NCBI GenBank assembly: GCA_001311805.1 | Contig: BBCA01000038.1 | Coordinates: 1-28,952, forward strand | Reading direction: 5' to 3' | Source: Lentibacillus juripiscarius JCM 12147 | GTDB taxonomy: Bacteria; Bacillota; Bacilli; Bacillales_D; Amphibacillaceae | DNA: 28,952 nucleotides | Shown: piece after piece, positions 18,162-28,557 of the stretch | Numbering within the stretch: position 1 is the stretch's first letter | Layout: every line of letters begins with the position of its first letter | Notes under the pieces: generated by a model | What the model was told of the DNA's origin: nothing | The model's database searches: none | The model's input: only the letters and a program-made list of their open reading frames with translations | Translations under genes and position numbers: made by a program

Positions 18162-19116
18162 ATGGCCTATATCTTATTAATCTTAGGCTTTGCTTTATTG
18201 ATAAAAGGTGCTGATTTCTTTGTTGAAGGAGCTTCACACATTGCGCGGGCATTGCACGTTTCCCCTTTATTAATAGGATTAACGATTGTGGCACTCGGGA
18301 CAAGCTCTCCTGAGGCAACTGTCAGTATAGTTGCAGCACTGCAGGAAAGTTCCGGCGTTTCAGTAGGGAATGTTATCGGGAGCAATATTTTTAATATCAC
18401 ACTTGTCGTTGGGTTAACTGCTTATTTAAATCCATTGAAAGTGAAAAGCGAAACCGTTAAAAAGCAAATTCCCTTTACCTTATTAGCAAGTACAGCTCTG
18501 CTCATCGTCATTAGTGACAAGAGCCTTGAACACCTGAGTGAAAACTTGATTACCAGAAGTGACGGATTTATTCTACTGCTTTTTTCGGCATCTTTTTGTA
18601 CTATTTATTTGAAGTCGCAAAAAATAGCCGGGAAAAAGTCAAACAGGAAAGTTCGGAGACAAAACCTATCTCGTGGGGTAAAAATATAGCGCTAACCATC
18701 GGCGGCCTGGCAGCAATTATTATTGGCGGACGGCTGGTTGTAAATAACGCCACCGACATTGCCGTTTCATTTGGGATGAGTGAAACGTTGGTTGGGTTAA
18801 CAATCGTAGCAGTCGGCACCTCTTTACCGGAATTAATTACGTCTGTGACAGCGGCCATTAAAAAGAAGGAGAAATTGCAGTCGGAAACATTGTAGGAAGT
18901 AATATATTTAATATTTTACTTGTTCTCGGAAGCGCCTCCGCCATTTCACCACTTATCGTTGACAGTCAGGTTTTTGTTGATGTTCTTTTAATGATTGCCC
19001 TTACCTGCGTATTGCTCGTTTTTTCCAGAACTAACTATACGATTGGGAAATTGGAAGGAATGACGCTAGTTGCCGCATATGTCTTGTATATGGTTTATAT
19101 TATCATGAGGAATTGA
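18162..19116 (+). CDS. Calcium/sodium (cation) antiporter, CaCA family, YrbG-like (frameshifted)
   Basis: Membrane cation exchanger built as two inverted alpha-repeats: GTSSPEATVS with GNVIGSNIFN in the first half, and GTSLPELITSV with GNIVGSNIFN in the second; these carry the ion-binding Glu and Asn residues. About ten hydrophobic helices. Two breaks: T6 at 18580-18585 (one more base gives LLFFGIFLYYLFEVAKNS) and near 18866-18867 (one more A gives IKKKGEIAVGNIVGS). The stop is TGA 19114-19116. The corrected length is about 318 aa, usual for YrbG types. ATG 18162 is chosen over an ORF start 84 nt upstream because AAAGGGG precedes it. Likely role: Ca2+ or Na+ export in a salt habitat. Confidence 0.88.
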
Positions 19117-19129
19117 ACAAAAATAAGTG

Positions 19130-19286
19130 GTGCCTGTTTTGTCAAATACGAGGGTATCGACTTTCGAAGATTTGGATTCCTGCGCTTCTTCCACAAGATC
19201 AATAATTTTGGAAATGTCGTATCATTCCCGACCTATTCCGCAATGATTTCTACATAACCGCTGTCAACGATCGTTCCACTAAACAG
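19130..19286 (-). pseudogene. Relic of a heavy-metal P-type ATPase with internal deletion
   Basis: On the minus strand the translation gives FSGTIVDSGYVEIIAE, then after a stop and a frame change ISKIIDLVEEAQESK, then directly KVDTLVFDKTGT. The first two parts match the actuator-to-TM4 region of CadA/CopA-type ATPases and the last is the phosphorylation-site motif DKTGT. In intact enzymes these are separated by about 80 residues holding TM segments and the CPx site, which are missing here, and nothing of the pump remains on either side. The in-frame stop and deletion cannot be fixed by single-base repair, so this is real decay. Confidence 0.65.
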
Positions 19287-19357
19287 AGCAAGACACAAAC
19301 AAAATAATACAAGAGTTTTAAAAGTGCGGTGTTTACTTTGGGACTTTGGGATTTTAG

Positions 19358-19403
19358 AAAAAGAAAGGCTTTCACCAAGTATGTAGTGAAAGCCTTTCTT
19401 TTT
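19358..19403 (-). terminator. Strong terminator of the MMPL operon
   Basis: AAAAAGAAAGGCTTTCAC (19358-19375) is a perfect inverse of GTGAAAGCCTTTCTTTTT (19386-19403): an 18-bp stem and 10-nt loop, about 110 nt after the stop of the heptad-repeat gene. Confidence 0.9.
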
Positions 19404-19512
19404 CCAATTATAGTTTTTGCCTACGCCTGCATTAGCACGTCCTTGAAAAAGAAAACCGCTTTTTCTGCGTGCGATGTATCGCTGACGAAGTGTTCCTTGT
19501 CCTGTGCGTCCT

Positions 19513-21327
19513 TTAGCGGAAGAGGTCCAAGAATCGGTCCCAAAGGCCTTTTTCTTCCTGTTCGCCAGTTTCCTCTGTTGATTCAGGTTCTTCCACTTCA
19601 ATTGACTCGGTCTGCAGGACGAATTGCACGACCTCGACGTTTCATTTTTATCCGACACAAACGATTTCGGTTCAAAATCAGAGGCATCATATTCGTCCAT
19701 CATTTCATCCACCTCTGACTGCATTTGGCCAGGCAGATCGCTGGTTTCTTCCTGCAGTTCCTGTGTTCCGTCTTTCAGCTCACTTGCACCACTGTTAAGA
19801 GAGGTAGCACCGTCAGACAGTCCCTGAATGCCCGCATCAATATCCTGATAAGAAGCCGCCAATTCTCCGACACCATCCGTGTAATCTACCAGGCCGCTAT
19901 GGAAAGATTGGTACTTGGATGCCAGGGAGGATAATCCGTTCTGCAAATCAGCAAGTGCATCCATCTGGTCCATGTTTTCCATGCCTTTCTCGACTTCTGT
20001 AGCCATTTTTTCGGCGTTGTTAGCCATTTCTGTTATACCGCTGGAAATTTGGTCAAGTGTACCGGTCACGGAACCAAACACTTTTTGGCTTTTCTGATAA
20101 GCTCCCTTGGCATTCTGGGCGTTCTCAAAAGCTTGGCCACTCGATCCACCACTTTTTCTTCGGCGTCACTTTCACGCAACGCATCAATTTCCTCTTTAAT
20201 ATCATCCGGAATCTTCTTCATGGCTTCATCCAATTTACCATACGCATCATCATAACTGTCGCGCAAATTTTCCAGCCCTTTAGCGGATTCCCGCAAGCCA
20301 TCCGACATTTTATGAAGCCCGCTAGGCAATTTCTTAAGCTCGCTTAAGTCCGGCGCATCAGAGCTTCCTTGCATAGATTCACTTACCCTTTGCAATGCAT
20401 CACGAATATCTGCAGACCCATTGACCAGCCCAGCGGACGATTGATTAAGTTCACTAATGCCACTCAGGTATTCACTGGAACCACTGCTCAGATCGGAGAC
20501 CCCTGAATTCAGTTCGGAAATGCCGCTGTTCAAATCACCGACACCTTGATTGATATCACTGATGGCATCAGATAATGATTGCATTTCGCCCTTCATGCCA
20601 CCTAAATCCGGATCCTCAATCGGCATGGAAGCCGGTGCTGCGGAGATATTAATCGGATCCATCTCGAAATCCGTGACATTGGCGGATACTATGAATGTCT
20701 CCTCTTTTCCGGAAGCACGGTAAACGTCACCTGGGTATCCTTTCCGGCATTGGCTTTCGTTCCATTGGGCGCCTGGATAGCTTCAAATGTCGCCGGATCC
20801 AGCGTTAGCGATATTTGCAGCATATAGTTTTCGAAAAACACGGAATCAGCTTTGTCATTTTCTGATGTGGAAATCTTGATTTCGAGCGGACCGCTTTTTC
20901 CGGCCAATTCATCCGGCGCCACTTCTTCACCATCCAGCACATAGGTAATATTGATATCCCATGGGAGCGGCTTCTTTTTCATGTCCCCCTGATAGTAAAA
21001 TTCGTCTTCTTTCGCCTGTAAGCGAATCGTGTTGCCATCGGTCTCTATATCTTTTAAGTTGCTTAAGTTCCGCACATTCGTATAGTCCCCGTAATCTACA
21101 ATTTCACCAGGCTTGGAGACGTGGAAGGTGTTCACCACATACATATCTTGCAATGTGCCGCCTGCATTCAGATTACCGTAGATTGTTTCATCTTTCGTGC
21201 TATACTCGCCGGTTTGTGTGTTCGCCTTTTTCCCGTTTCCATTGTCTTCAGCGGAAGCGGTTATAGGAAGCGAGCCAAACACCAGCATAACACTCATCAT
21301 CATCATCGCTAATTTTCTTGGCCGCAT
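19513..21327 (-). CDS. Secreted LxxG heptad-repeat protein, partner of the MMPL exporter (frameshifted)
   Basis: About 605-aa exported protein. A signal peptide (MRPRKLAMMMMSVMLVFGSL, cut at ASA/E) is followed by a beta-rich part (to about 230), then two blocks of X-X-X-Leu-X-X-Gly heptads (GISELNSGVSDLSSG; GIQGLSDGATSLNSGASELKDG), a long helical stretch, and an acidic tail ending LWDRFLDLFR. Such heptads are those seen in YhgE/Pip-type and MMPL-associated envelope proteins. Three breaks: 20705-20708 (one T short; gives PEKEETFIVSANVTDFEMD), 20137-20140 (one A short; gives AKLFENAQNAKGAYQKSQKV) and 19640-19642 (one T short; gives DKNENVEVVQFVLQ); the stop is TAA 19513-19515. It starts 4 nt after the MMPL stop with AAAGGACG, so the two are translated together. 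Confidence 0.8.
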
Positions 21328-21331
21328 AGCA

Positions 21332-23378
21332 TCACGTCCTTTTATAAAAGTTTGGTTTCCACGTTGTTTTTTCAATTACCCGATCAAATAAAAGCAGCAT
21401 GGCCGGCAGGAAGAGTACCACTAGTAGAAACGCAAGCAGCGCTCCTCTTCCCAGCAGAAGCCCGATGGACGAAACGATTGGGTCTGTTGACGTCGCCCAC
21501 AGGATAAACCCGACACTGGACAGGATTGATGCGGATACGCCAATCGAGAAGATCTTTTCGTCAATTGTTTTCTTAATCGCAGCCATCGCTCCCATCTCTT
21601 TCCGGTTTACGGTATAAGCTTCAGTCAATAAATCGCGTAATCTACCGTTGCGGCAAGCTGGACCGTACTGATGATCAGGTACCCAATATAAACAAGAGGT
21701 GAATCCGTAAAGTACGGCACCGACAAATTAATCCATACAGCCGACTGAATTGTCAAAAGCAACACGACCGGAATGGAAATCGACCGGAATGTAAGAAGTA
21801 AGACAATGGCAATCGTGACCACAGTCAGTATATTAACAACCTTATTATCCTGCTCCACGATATGTTTCATGTCATACAAGGTGACACTTTCCCCAAGGGC
21901 ATGGTAATCATCTCCGTAATAGTCAGATGCAATAGTCCGCACATCCTCCACCAGGGCAAAAGCGTCGTCCCCCTCCGTATCAGTTGTCGAATTGATAATG
22001 ATCCGGCTGTAGTTCTCCGAGAAAAACTGTTCCTTTTCCGCCTCACCTAGATATTCGGGTGGTATCGCTGTTCCGACGCTCCCGACGTAGGAGACGATGC
22101 TATTCACATGATTAAGATCATCAAGTTCCTGCACGAGCTCCTCTTCCCGGGCGATATCGCCTTTTGGCACTAAGAGAACGACTGGCGTATGCTTGCTGAA
22201 TGTCTCTTCAATCTCACTGGCATCGCTGCCGGCTCGTGTCGACTCCGGATGCTCCCCTGTCCCGTAAATAAAGTCCGTCTGGCCCTGTGCGAGAAATGCC
22301 GGAACAATTAGGATCATCACCACCAGCAATGCCGGAATACGTAATTTGAGGAGATTTCTTCCGACATGCGGAATACTCGGCAATAATGGTTTATGTTTTG
22401 TTTTGTCAATCCACTTATAAAACATCAGCGTCATTGCCGGTAAGAAAATCATGACACTGATAAAGCTAAGCAAAATTCCTTTGACAAGGTTCAGCCCGAG
22501 ATCCGCGCCAATTCCAAAATCCATAAACGTGAGTGCAGTAAACCCGAAGAACGTCGTCGATGCACTCGCAGCAATGGCCGGAAATGACCGCTTCATCGCC
22601 TGCTGCATGGCTTCTTTCGGATCCGCTGTCTCCTGCCGGTAGTCAGCAAAGCTATGCAGCAAAAATATCGCGTAATCGAGTGATACGGCAAGCTGCAGAA
22701 TCGGTGCCACCGCCTGGGTTATAAAGGAAACTTCGCCGATAAAGATGTTCGTTCCCAGGTTGATTAGTACAGAAACACCAATAGCTGTGAGGAAAAACAA
22801 CGGCTCGGCCCATGACCTTGTCGACAAGAAAAGGATCAGGATAATGACCGGCACAAGAATGGCTGCTGCAAACGTCGTTTCCTGGCCTGTTGACTTTTGT
22901 GATATCGCCGTATTCAGGGCTTCCCCTGACATGGCATTGTCCTCACCAATCAGTTCATAGATGGCATCTGTCGTCTCCACCTCTTTTCCTTCCTCAACAT
23001 GGAAAGAAAACAGTGCATTCCCGTTCTCATAATACGATTCGACGGTGTCAGCATCTGCCATTTCGATCGGGGTCTTGATATCGATCACATCATCAAGCCA
23101 CGTGACCTCAGAGACGCCATCAATTGCTTCCAGATCGTCTTTAAAGGCTAATGCCTCATTGATGCTTACGTCCTTCATCATGACTCGTGTGTTGGCCACA
23201 GCCCCGTCAAATTCATCCTCCATGACATCCATCGCCACTGTGGATGGTGCATCATCCGGCAGATATTCGACCATATCATGATTTACTGTTACCGCAGACT
23301 GCACCACCGCACTGATAATCGCCAGAAACATAAAGGTGATGACAATCAGTTTTTATGTTTTAAAACACGTGCTATCAT
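21332..23378 (-). CDS. MMPL-family RND exporter (frameshifted)
   Basis: RND-type membrane transporter, two repeats each of a single helix, an extracellular domain and a bundle of five to six helices. The conserved SLDYAIFLLHSFADYR and VDYAIYLTEAYTVNR helices (Asp/Tyr proton relay type) appear in repeats 1 and 2. Substrates of this family are lipids, siderophores or drugs; none can be assigned here. Two breaks: T5 at 23350-23354 (one more base joins MIARVLKHKK to LIVITFMFLAI) and near 21628 (one more gives DYAIYLTEAY). The corrected length is about 682 aa, short for the family because both ectodomains are small. ATG 23378 lacks a clean SD. It is divergent from tetR and followed by the heptad-repeat gene. 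Confidence 0.87.
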
Positions 23379-23427
23379 TTTAATCGGTGTTCATCCTCTC
23401 TTGATTCATTCATTCGAACACGATAAT

Positions 23428-23473
23428 ATTATATAAGACACTGTGTTGGATTTACAACAAACAGTTTTATAAC
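23428..23473. promoter_or_regulatory. Overlapping divergent promoters with candidate TetR operator
   Basis: For the MMPL gene (minus): TTGTAA (23452-23457), 18 bp, TATAAT (23428-23433). For tetR (plus): TTGGAT (23446-23451), 16 bp, TATAAC (23468-23473). The two -35 boxes abut at an inverted repeat, TGTTG-gattta-CAACA (23444-23459). One bound dimer would cover both promoters, as expected for an autoregulated TetR switch. Confidence 0.5.
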
Positions 23474-23541
23474 ATGCGTAATAATTCCAACATATGAAAT
23501 GAAAGTGTTGCCAAATGTTAAAACGAAAGTGTGACGATTTG

Positions 23542-24092
23542 ATGAACAAAAACTCGACCGTCGAAAGAAATATACTCGCATGGTTTTAAAGGATAGTTTA
23601 ATCAATTTATTAAAAACAAACCCGATTTCTGCCATCACGGTAAAAGAAATCTGTAAAAAGGCCGATATCAACCGTTCCACCTTCTACACCCACTACAGTG
23701 ATCAATTTCATTTGCTGGAGCAAATAGAGGAAGAAATCATTGCAGATTTAAACAGCTATTTAAATCAATATAATTTCGAACAGGAAGAGGAAGCACTACA
23801 GATGACAGAAAAGCTCCTAGAGTACGTCGTTTCCAAGTATGACATCTGCCAGACACTCCTAAACGAAAATGCCGATCATTCTTTTGAACGGCGTGTTATG
23901 GACGTCGCCAGGACATTCCTGATCAAAAACTGGATGAGCAATAATGAAGTGGATCCGGATATTTCCGAATACGCCAGCACCTTTGTTACCAGCGGAAGCA
24001 TCTACGTCATCAAACATTGGCTGGCAAACAATATGGACCAGTCACCGAAACAAATTGCCCGACTGATTAACCGTGTGGAGATTACAGGGTGA
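23542..24092 (+). CDS. TetR/AcrR-family regulator of the MMPL operon (frameshifted)
   Basis: TetR-type repressor of about 183 aa. The N-terminal HTH reads RRKKYTRMVLKDSLINLL with ITVKEICKKADINRSTFYTHY (residues about 6-50); the C-terminal part resembles the TetR_C_33-type ligand domain. One break: A5 at 23548-23552, where one more A joins MNKKLDRRKKYTRM to the main frame; the stretch upstream of the first in-frame ATG at 23580 encodes conserved TetR residues, which supports ATG 23542. The SD is weak. Divergent orientation and the shared promoter suggest it represses the MMPL exporter pair and itself. Confidence 0.85.
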
Positions 24093-24138
24093 AGAAAGGC
24101 TACATGAGGGGTTCCTTTTACCCTATAATCGAAAATAT

Positions 24139-24171
24139 AAAAAAAGTGTCATGACACATGGCACTTTTTTT
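24139..24171 (+). terminator. Terminator after tetR
   Basis: AAAAAAAGTGTCATG and CATGGCACTTTTTTT pair with a single G-T wobble around a short ACA loop. The rest of the spacer up to 24354 shows no gene. Confidence 0.88.
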
Positions 24172-24354
24172 CATTTCTATACGATTATAGTGGTGAGAGC
24201 GACTCTATGACTGAAGACACTGGTGTGTCAATATAAACAGAAAAATAGACACATTCTCTTCCTGGTCCTACAATTGAATTGAAAGCTTCATAGATTTCAG
24301 TTGCCATCCGTGACAACGTTTGTGTAACTATCCAAGAACTAGGAGGCTAAAACA

Positions 24355-25809
24355 ATGAATCAATATCAGCATTTCAATAAAAGCTTCATCAACGGCAATT
24401 GGGTTGAGGGGAAGGAAAATAAAACTTCTGATATGGTAAATCCATATGACAATGACGTTTTAGCAACCGTCAGCCTGGCATCTCTTGAACAGGTGAACGA
24501 AGCATTTTTAAGTGCGAAGCAGGCACAAAAACCTGGGGCAAGGATGCCGAACATCGCAAGGAGGTCATGACAAAGGCGATTAACTATTTTAAGGATCATA
24601 AAGACGACATCATGGAAATCCTGACACTGGAATCAGGAAGTACAGCTGTCAAAGCAAATCTAGAGTTTGATTTAACGGTTGGAATTATGGAAGAATCGCT
24701 GTCAATGATCACTCAAGTTGGCAAATTCGATGAAAAAGCATCAATGATCCCCGATAAAGTGAATGAATTTTACCGGCTGCCAAAAGGGGTCATTTCATCA
24801 ATTGCGCCATTTAACTTCCCGTTGTATTTATCGATGCGCACCATAGCACCAGCACTGGCACTTGGAAATGCCGTTGTCCACAAACCGGATCTCAAGTGCG
24901 GTCTCAGTTCCGGCTCCGTGATCGCAAAGGCATTTGAAGCAGCCGGCATTCCTTCGGGTGTGTTCCAATCGCTATTGACCAAATCAAGTGTTACTGGCGA
25001 TGCCATGTTTAACCATGAAGCTGCCAGCTTGTCAGCTTTACAGGCTCAACACCTGTTGGTCGTCATATTGGACAAGTAGCCGGTGAACAATTGAAGGATG
25101 TTGCATTGGAGCTCGGCGGCAATGGTCCATTCTGCGTCATGAGCGATGCAGATGTGGACAAAGCAGTTAATGCCGCCATCTTCGGTAAATACCTGCACCA
25201 GGGTCAAATTTGCATGATGATCAACCGCATGATTGTGCACGAGGATGTCTATGATGCGTTCGTGGAAAAATTCATTGCCCGTTCCAAAGAAATAAATACG
25301 GCGATCCGCGTGACCCAGAAGTTGTCGTCGGGCCGCTCATTGATGACAAACAAATGGAGAAGTCACTAGCCAATATCCAGAAAGCTAAAGAATCCGGCTT
25401 TGACATCCTTCTTGAAGGAGAACAGGTTGGCAACATATTAACGCCAACTGTCATCGGTAATGTGGATAATGACAGTGAATTGGCTCAGACGGAAATGTTC
25501 TCACCAATTGCTTTGATTGTGAAAGCCGCATCAGATGAGGATATCATTGCTAAAGCCAATGATACTGAATTTGGCTTAAGCTCTGCCATTATTTCCGAAA
25601 ACGAGGAAAAGGCACGCGCGCATGCTTTAGAACTGGAATTCGGCATGACACACATTAATGACCAGCCGGTTCATGACGAACCAACGGCCTTGTTCGGAGG
25701 CATGCGTCAAAGCGGTATCGGCCGTTTCGGCAGCCCGCATATTGTGGATGAATTTACAGAAGGAAAATGGATTTCGGTGCAGAAGAAACCAAGGGAATTT
25801 CCATTTTAA
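24355..25809 (+). CDS. NAD(P)-dependent aldehyde dehydrogenase, YfmT-like (frameshifted)
   Basis: Oxidises an aldehyde to the acid with NAD(P)+. Key parts: [14 protein letters not shown] (cofactor loop), [12 protein letters not shown], the general base Glu in [11 protein letters not shown], the catalytic Cys in [12 protein letters not shown], and [10 protein letters not shown]. The GGNGP and ICMMINR variants resemble the YfmT (vanillin/benzaldehyde-type) group; the substrate is not proven. Three breaks: A5 at 24527-24531 (one short; gives [17 protein letters not shown]), near 25029-25030 (one T short; gives [14 protein letters not shown]) and 25294-25296 (one A short; gives [20 protein letters not shown]). 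The corrected length of about 485 aa is typical. ATG 24355 has AGGAGG 8 nt upstream. Single-gene unit. Confidence 0.9.
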
Positions 25810-25819
25810 CAACTTATGA

Positions 25820-25854
25820 AAAGACCCAGCCCCATACGAGCGGGCTGGGTCTTT
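25820..25854. terminator. Terminator after the aldehyde dehydrogenase gene
   Basis: AAAGACCCAGCCC (25820-25832) pairs perfectly with GGGCTGGGTCTTT (25842-25854); 13-bp stem, 9-nt loop. Confidence 0.93.
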
Positions 25855-25976
25855 GTTTATAACGTCATCGTCAGTTAATGATTCAATGACTTCATTCGAT
25901 AATGTAGTCAGCCGGAAACCCGTGTAAAGCAGTCAGAGACACAGCAAAGGACTCACGCTTCAATCTCTTTTCTGCT

Positions 25977-26999
25977 TTACTCATATTGTCGGTCAGCTAC
26001 TTTCACCAGCAGTTTCCCGATATTTCTTCCTTTGAACAAATCGAGAAAAGCATCAGGAATATTTTCAAAACCTTCGCGGATCGTTTCGCGGTATGTCAGT
26101 TTGCCTTCTTGTAGCCAACTGCCAAGCTGCTGGGCGCCTTCCTTAAAGCGATCAGCATAATTGGCGACCGTGAAACCTTGCATTAGGGCGCTTTTCTTAA
26201 TGAGAGTCTGCTGCACGCGCGGGCCGATATCCGGTTCTTCCTGATTGTACGTGGAAATAGCACCGCAAACCGGGATGCGCGCATAGCGATTCAATTGCGT
26301 CATGACCGCATCTGATATTTTCCCGCCGACATTATCGAAATACACATCAACCCCGTCCGGGCAGTCCTGCGCTAGGTCACGTTCGATATCGTTTGTCGTC
26401 CGGTAATTGATGCCTGCATCAAAGCCAAGTTCCTCTTTTAGGTAATTGATTTTTTCATCGGATCCGGCGATGCCGACGACGCGTGCACCTTTAATTTTGG
26501 CAATTTGCCCGACGGTGGAGCCGACCGAGCCAGCTGCTCCTGAAATAACGACCGTTTCGCCTTCTTTCGGCTTTCCGATATCCAACAGACCAAAATAGGC
26601 AGTCAAGCCGGTCATACCCAATATGCCTAGATGGGTGGTGATTGGCGCTATCGACGGATCGATTTGCCGAATCTCATTTTCATCGGCAGCATAGTATTCC
26701 TGCCAGCCAAACATACCGGTCACAACATCTCCTTCTTGGAACTTATTTGATTTAGACTCGATGACTTCGCCGATGGAGCCGCCTTCAATCACTTCATTGA
26801 CTTTAAACGGTTCGATGTAAGACTCCGCATCCACCATTCTTCCCCGCATATACGGATCGACGGATACATACAGCGTCTTAATGAGAATCTGGCCTTCCCT
26901 GACGTTTGCCACCTCTTTTTGGACAAATTGGAACGTACTGTCATCTGGCATGCCCTGTGGCCGCTCAGCCAGAATGATTTGGTTATTCACACGAGTCAT
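25977..26999 (-). CDS. yfmJ: NADP-dependent oxidoreductase, MDR superfamily, YfmJ-like
   Basis: Intact 340-aa zinc-independent medium-chain reductase, of the leukotriene B4 dehydrogenase / curcumin-reductase-like group, which reduces enones with NADPH. The N-terminus NNQIILAERPQGMP and VSVDPYMRGRM are family hallmarks; the Rossmann motif is VVISGAAGSVGSTVGQIAKIKGARVVGIAGS in two parts (about residues 150-180), and YFDNVGGKI follows. It matches B. subtilis YfmJ type throughout. ATG 26999 has AAAGGAG upstream. In the leader an inverted repeat CGTGGTT/AACCACG (27024-27068) flanks a TATATAA -10-like box and may be an operator. A GTAAAGCAG/CTGCTTTAC repeat spans the stop codon. Confidence 0.93.
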   Translation of the reverse strand: MTRVNNQIILAERPQGMPDDSTFQFVQKEVANVREGQILIKTLYVSVDPYMRGRMVDAESYIEPFKVNEVIEGGSIGEVIESKSNKFQEGDVVTGMFGWQEYYAADENEIRQIDPSIAPITTHLGILGMTGLTAYFGLLDIGKPKEGETVVISGAAGSVGSTVGQIAKIKGARVVGIAGSDEKINYLKEELGFDAGINYRTTNDIERDLAQDCPDGVDVYFDNVGGKISDAVMTQLNRYARIPVCGAISTYNQEEPDIGPRVQQTLIKKSALMQGFTVANYADRFKEGAQQLGSWLQEGKLTYRETIREGFENIPDAFLDLFKGRNIGKLLVKVADRQYE

Positions 27000-27142
27000 G
27001 GGATCGTCTCCTTTACATAAGCGTGGTTTATATAGCTTTGCCTTCTATGGTAGGGAAAATAACCACGTAATGCCAGTGAAAGTAACTGTAAGTAATCATG
27101 GATAAGGTGAAAATGGTATTGAGCATCCATCCTTCAACGTAC

Positions 27143-27185
27143 AAAAAGGCTGAGCCCATGTGGTTCAATAGTAGGGCAGCAGCCT
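27143..27185 (-). terminator. Terminator after the CoA hydrolase/transferase gene
   Basis: On the minus strand AGGCTGCTGCCC and GGGCTCAGCCT pair with small mismatches, then five T. It is 90 nt past the stop; the rest of 27000-27274 shows no gene. Confidence 0.6.
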
Positions 27186-27274
27186 ATAAAGAAACTATTA
27201 TTAATCCAGCGTATCTTCGCAGGACTCACTTCCATATTCACCCATACCTAAGACCCTTATATAGTATCTACCTT

Positions 27275-28557
27275 CTACAAATATCCCATTCGTTCTGCCT
27301 CAAACGTCAGTTCATCTCTGAACTTCGGATGGGCGATGTCAATTAGTGCCTTCGTCCGTTCCCGAATGGTTTTGCCGCGAAGCCGTGCGATGCCGTACTC
27401 TGTGGCAATATAATCAACATCGTTTTTTGAGGTGGAGACAGGGGTTCCCGGGTTCAGGGCCGGCACAATTTTGGAAATGGAGTCACCTTTAGCGGTTGAA
27501 TGCAGACAGATTACACCTCGTCCGCCTTCTGACAGACGGGAAGCCACTTGAAAATCCGACTGCCCGCCTGTGGAGGACCAATACGTCCCGCCAACCATTT
27601 CTGAGTTAACCTGGCCAAGGAAATCGACCTCCACGCCTGCATTCACCGTTACCAGGCTGTCCGCATCCTGTAATCGGCCAACATGGTTCGTCTTATTTAC
27701 AGGCAGCATATAAATATCCTGGTTTTCGTGGAGAAAGTCGTAAAGATTCTGCGACCCATAGGCAAATGTCGCTGTCATTTTCCCCTTTTTGAATGGGTTA
27801 TTTTCGTTGGTCACTGCCCCGCTGTCATAAAGTGCAATGACTTTTTCGGGAATCATTTCGGTATGAATGCTCAGATTCCGATAGTCCTTCAGATTATCCA
27901 TAATGGCGTTTGGAATGGATCCATAGCCAATCTGCAGGGTATCCCTGTTTTTGATTAGACTGGCAACGTGTTCGCCAATCAGCTTGTCCTTTCCCGATTG
28001 GGGCGGTGCAGCCGGTGCCTCTGGAATTGGCTGATGATGCTCGATTAAAGCAGTAATATCCGAAATATGGATTTGGTTCTCCCCGTACGTGCGCGGCATG
28101 TATTCATTCACTTCCAGCAGTATCGTTTCAGCATACGGCAGCATCGCTATTATATGGTCCGCATTCGTCCCCAGGGAAAAATAGCCATTTTCATCCATTG
28201 GTGACGCAACAGCCATGACCACTGGCTTTCTGGCAGTTTGCTGCAGGATTTTTGGCAAGTCGAAAAATGGTTTGGCAAAAGATCAATTTTTCCTTCCTGA
28301 AATGCCTTCCGTTCCGCCGCCCCCATAAACATGCTAGTAATTTTAAGCTTTTCAGGGTTTACATCCAGCACATCACGGGTGGAAAACATTTGAAACAGGC
28401 GATTGCCCTCTAGCCCCTCATATGTTTCCAGTTGTTTCATCAATGCATATGGTTCCCCGGCAAGAATGGGGGTAATGATATCAGACTCCGGCTGAATAAA
28501 CGTAAGCGCTTCCTCTTTTGTATGATGTTTTTCCCTATATAACTGTGCAAGATTCAT
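27275..28557 (-). CDS. Acetyl-CoA hydrolase/CoA-transferase family protein (frameshifted)
   Basis: Class I CoA-transferase of the Ach1/4-hydroxybutyrate CoA-transferase group, moving CoA between acetate and short acids or hydrolysing acyl-CoA. Visible: AVASPMDENGYFSLGTNADH, the oxyanion-loop-like LQIGYGSIPNAIMDNL, GGQSDFQVASRLSEGGRGV, and the C-terminal DYIATEYGIARLRGKTIRER with Glu before YG. One break: A5 at 28263-28267 (one short; gives NHFFDLPKILQQTARKP). The corrected length of about 428 aa is normal. ATG 28557 has AAGGGG upstream and is preferred over one eight codons out. It may detoxify or recycle acetate and is close to, but not in one transcript with, the oxidoreductase. Confidence 0.88.

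Noticed and set aside
25925..25982. GTAAAGCAG/CTGCTTTAC inverted repeat at the end of yfmJ as terminator
   Set aside because: The loop is about 36 nt and no T run follows on the minus strand; kept only as a remark in the yfmJ entry.
27098..27346. Plus-strand 82-codon frame between yfmJ and the CoA hydrolase/transferase gene
   Set aside because: Runs antisense into the CoA-transferase end and over its terminator; no ribosome binding site and no family features.
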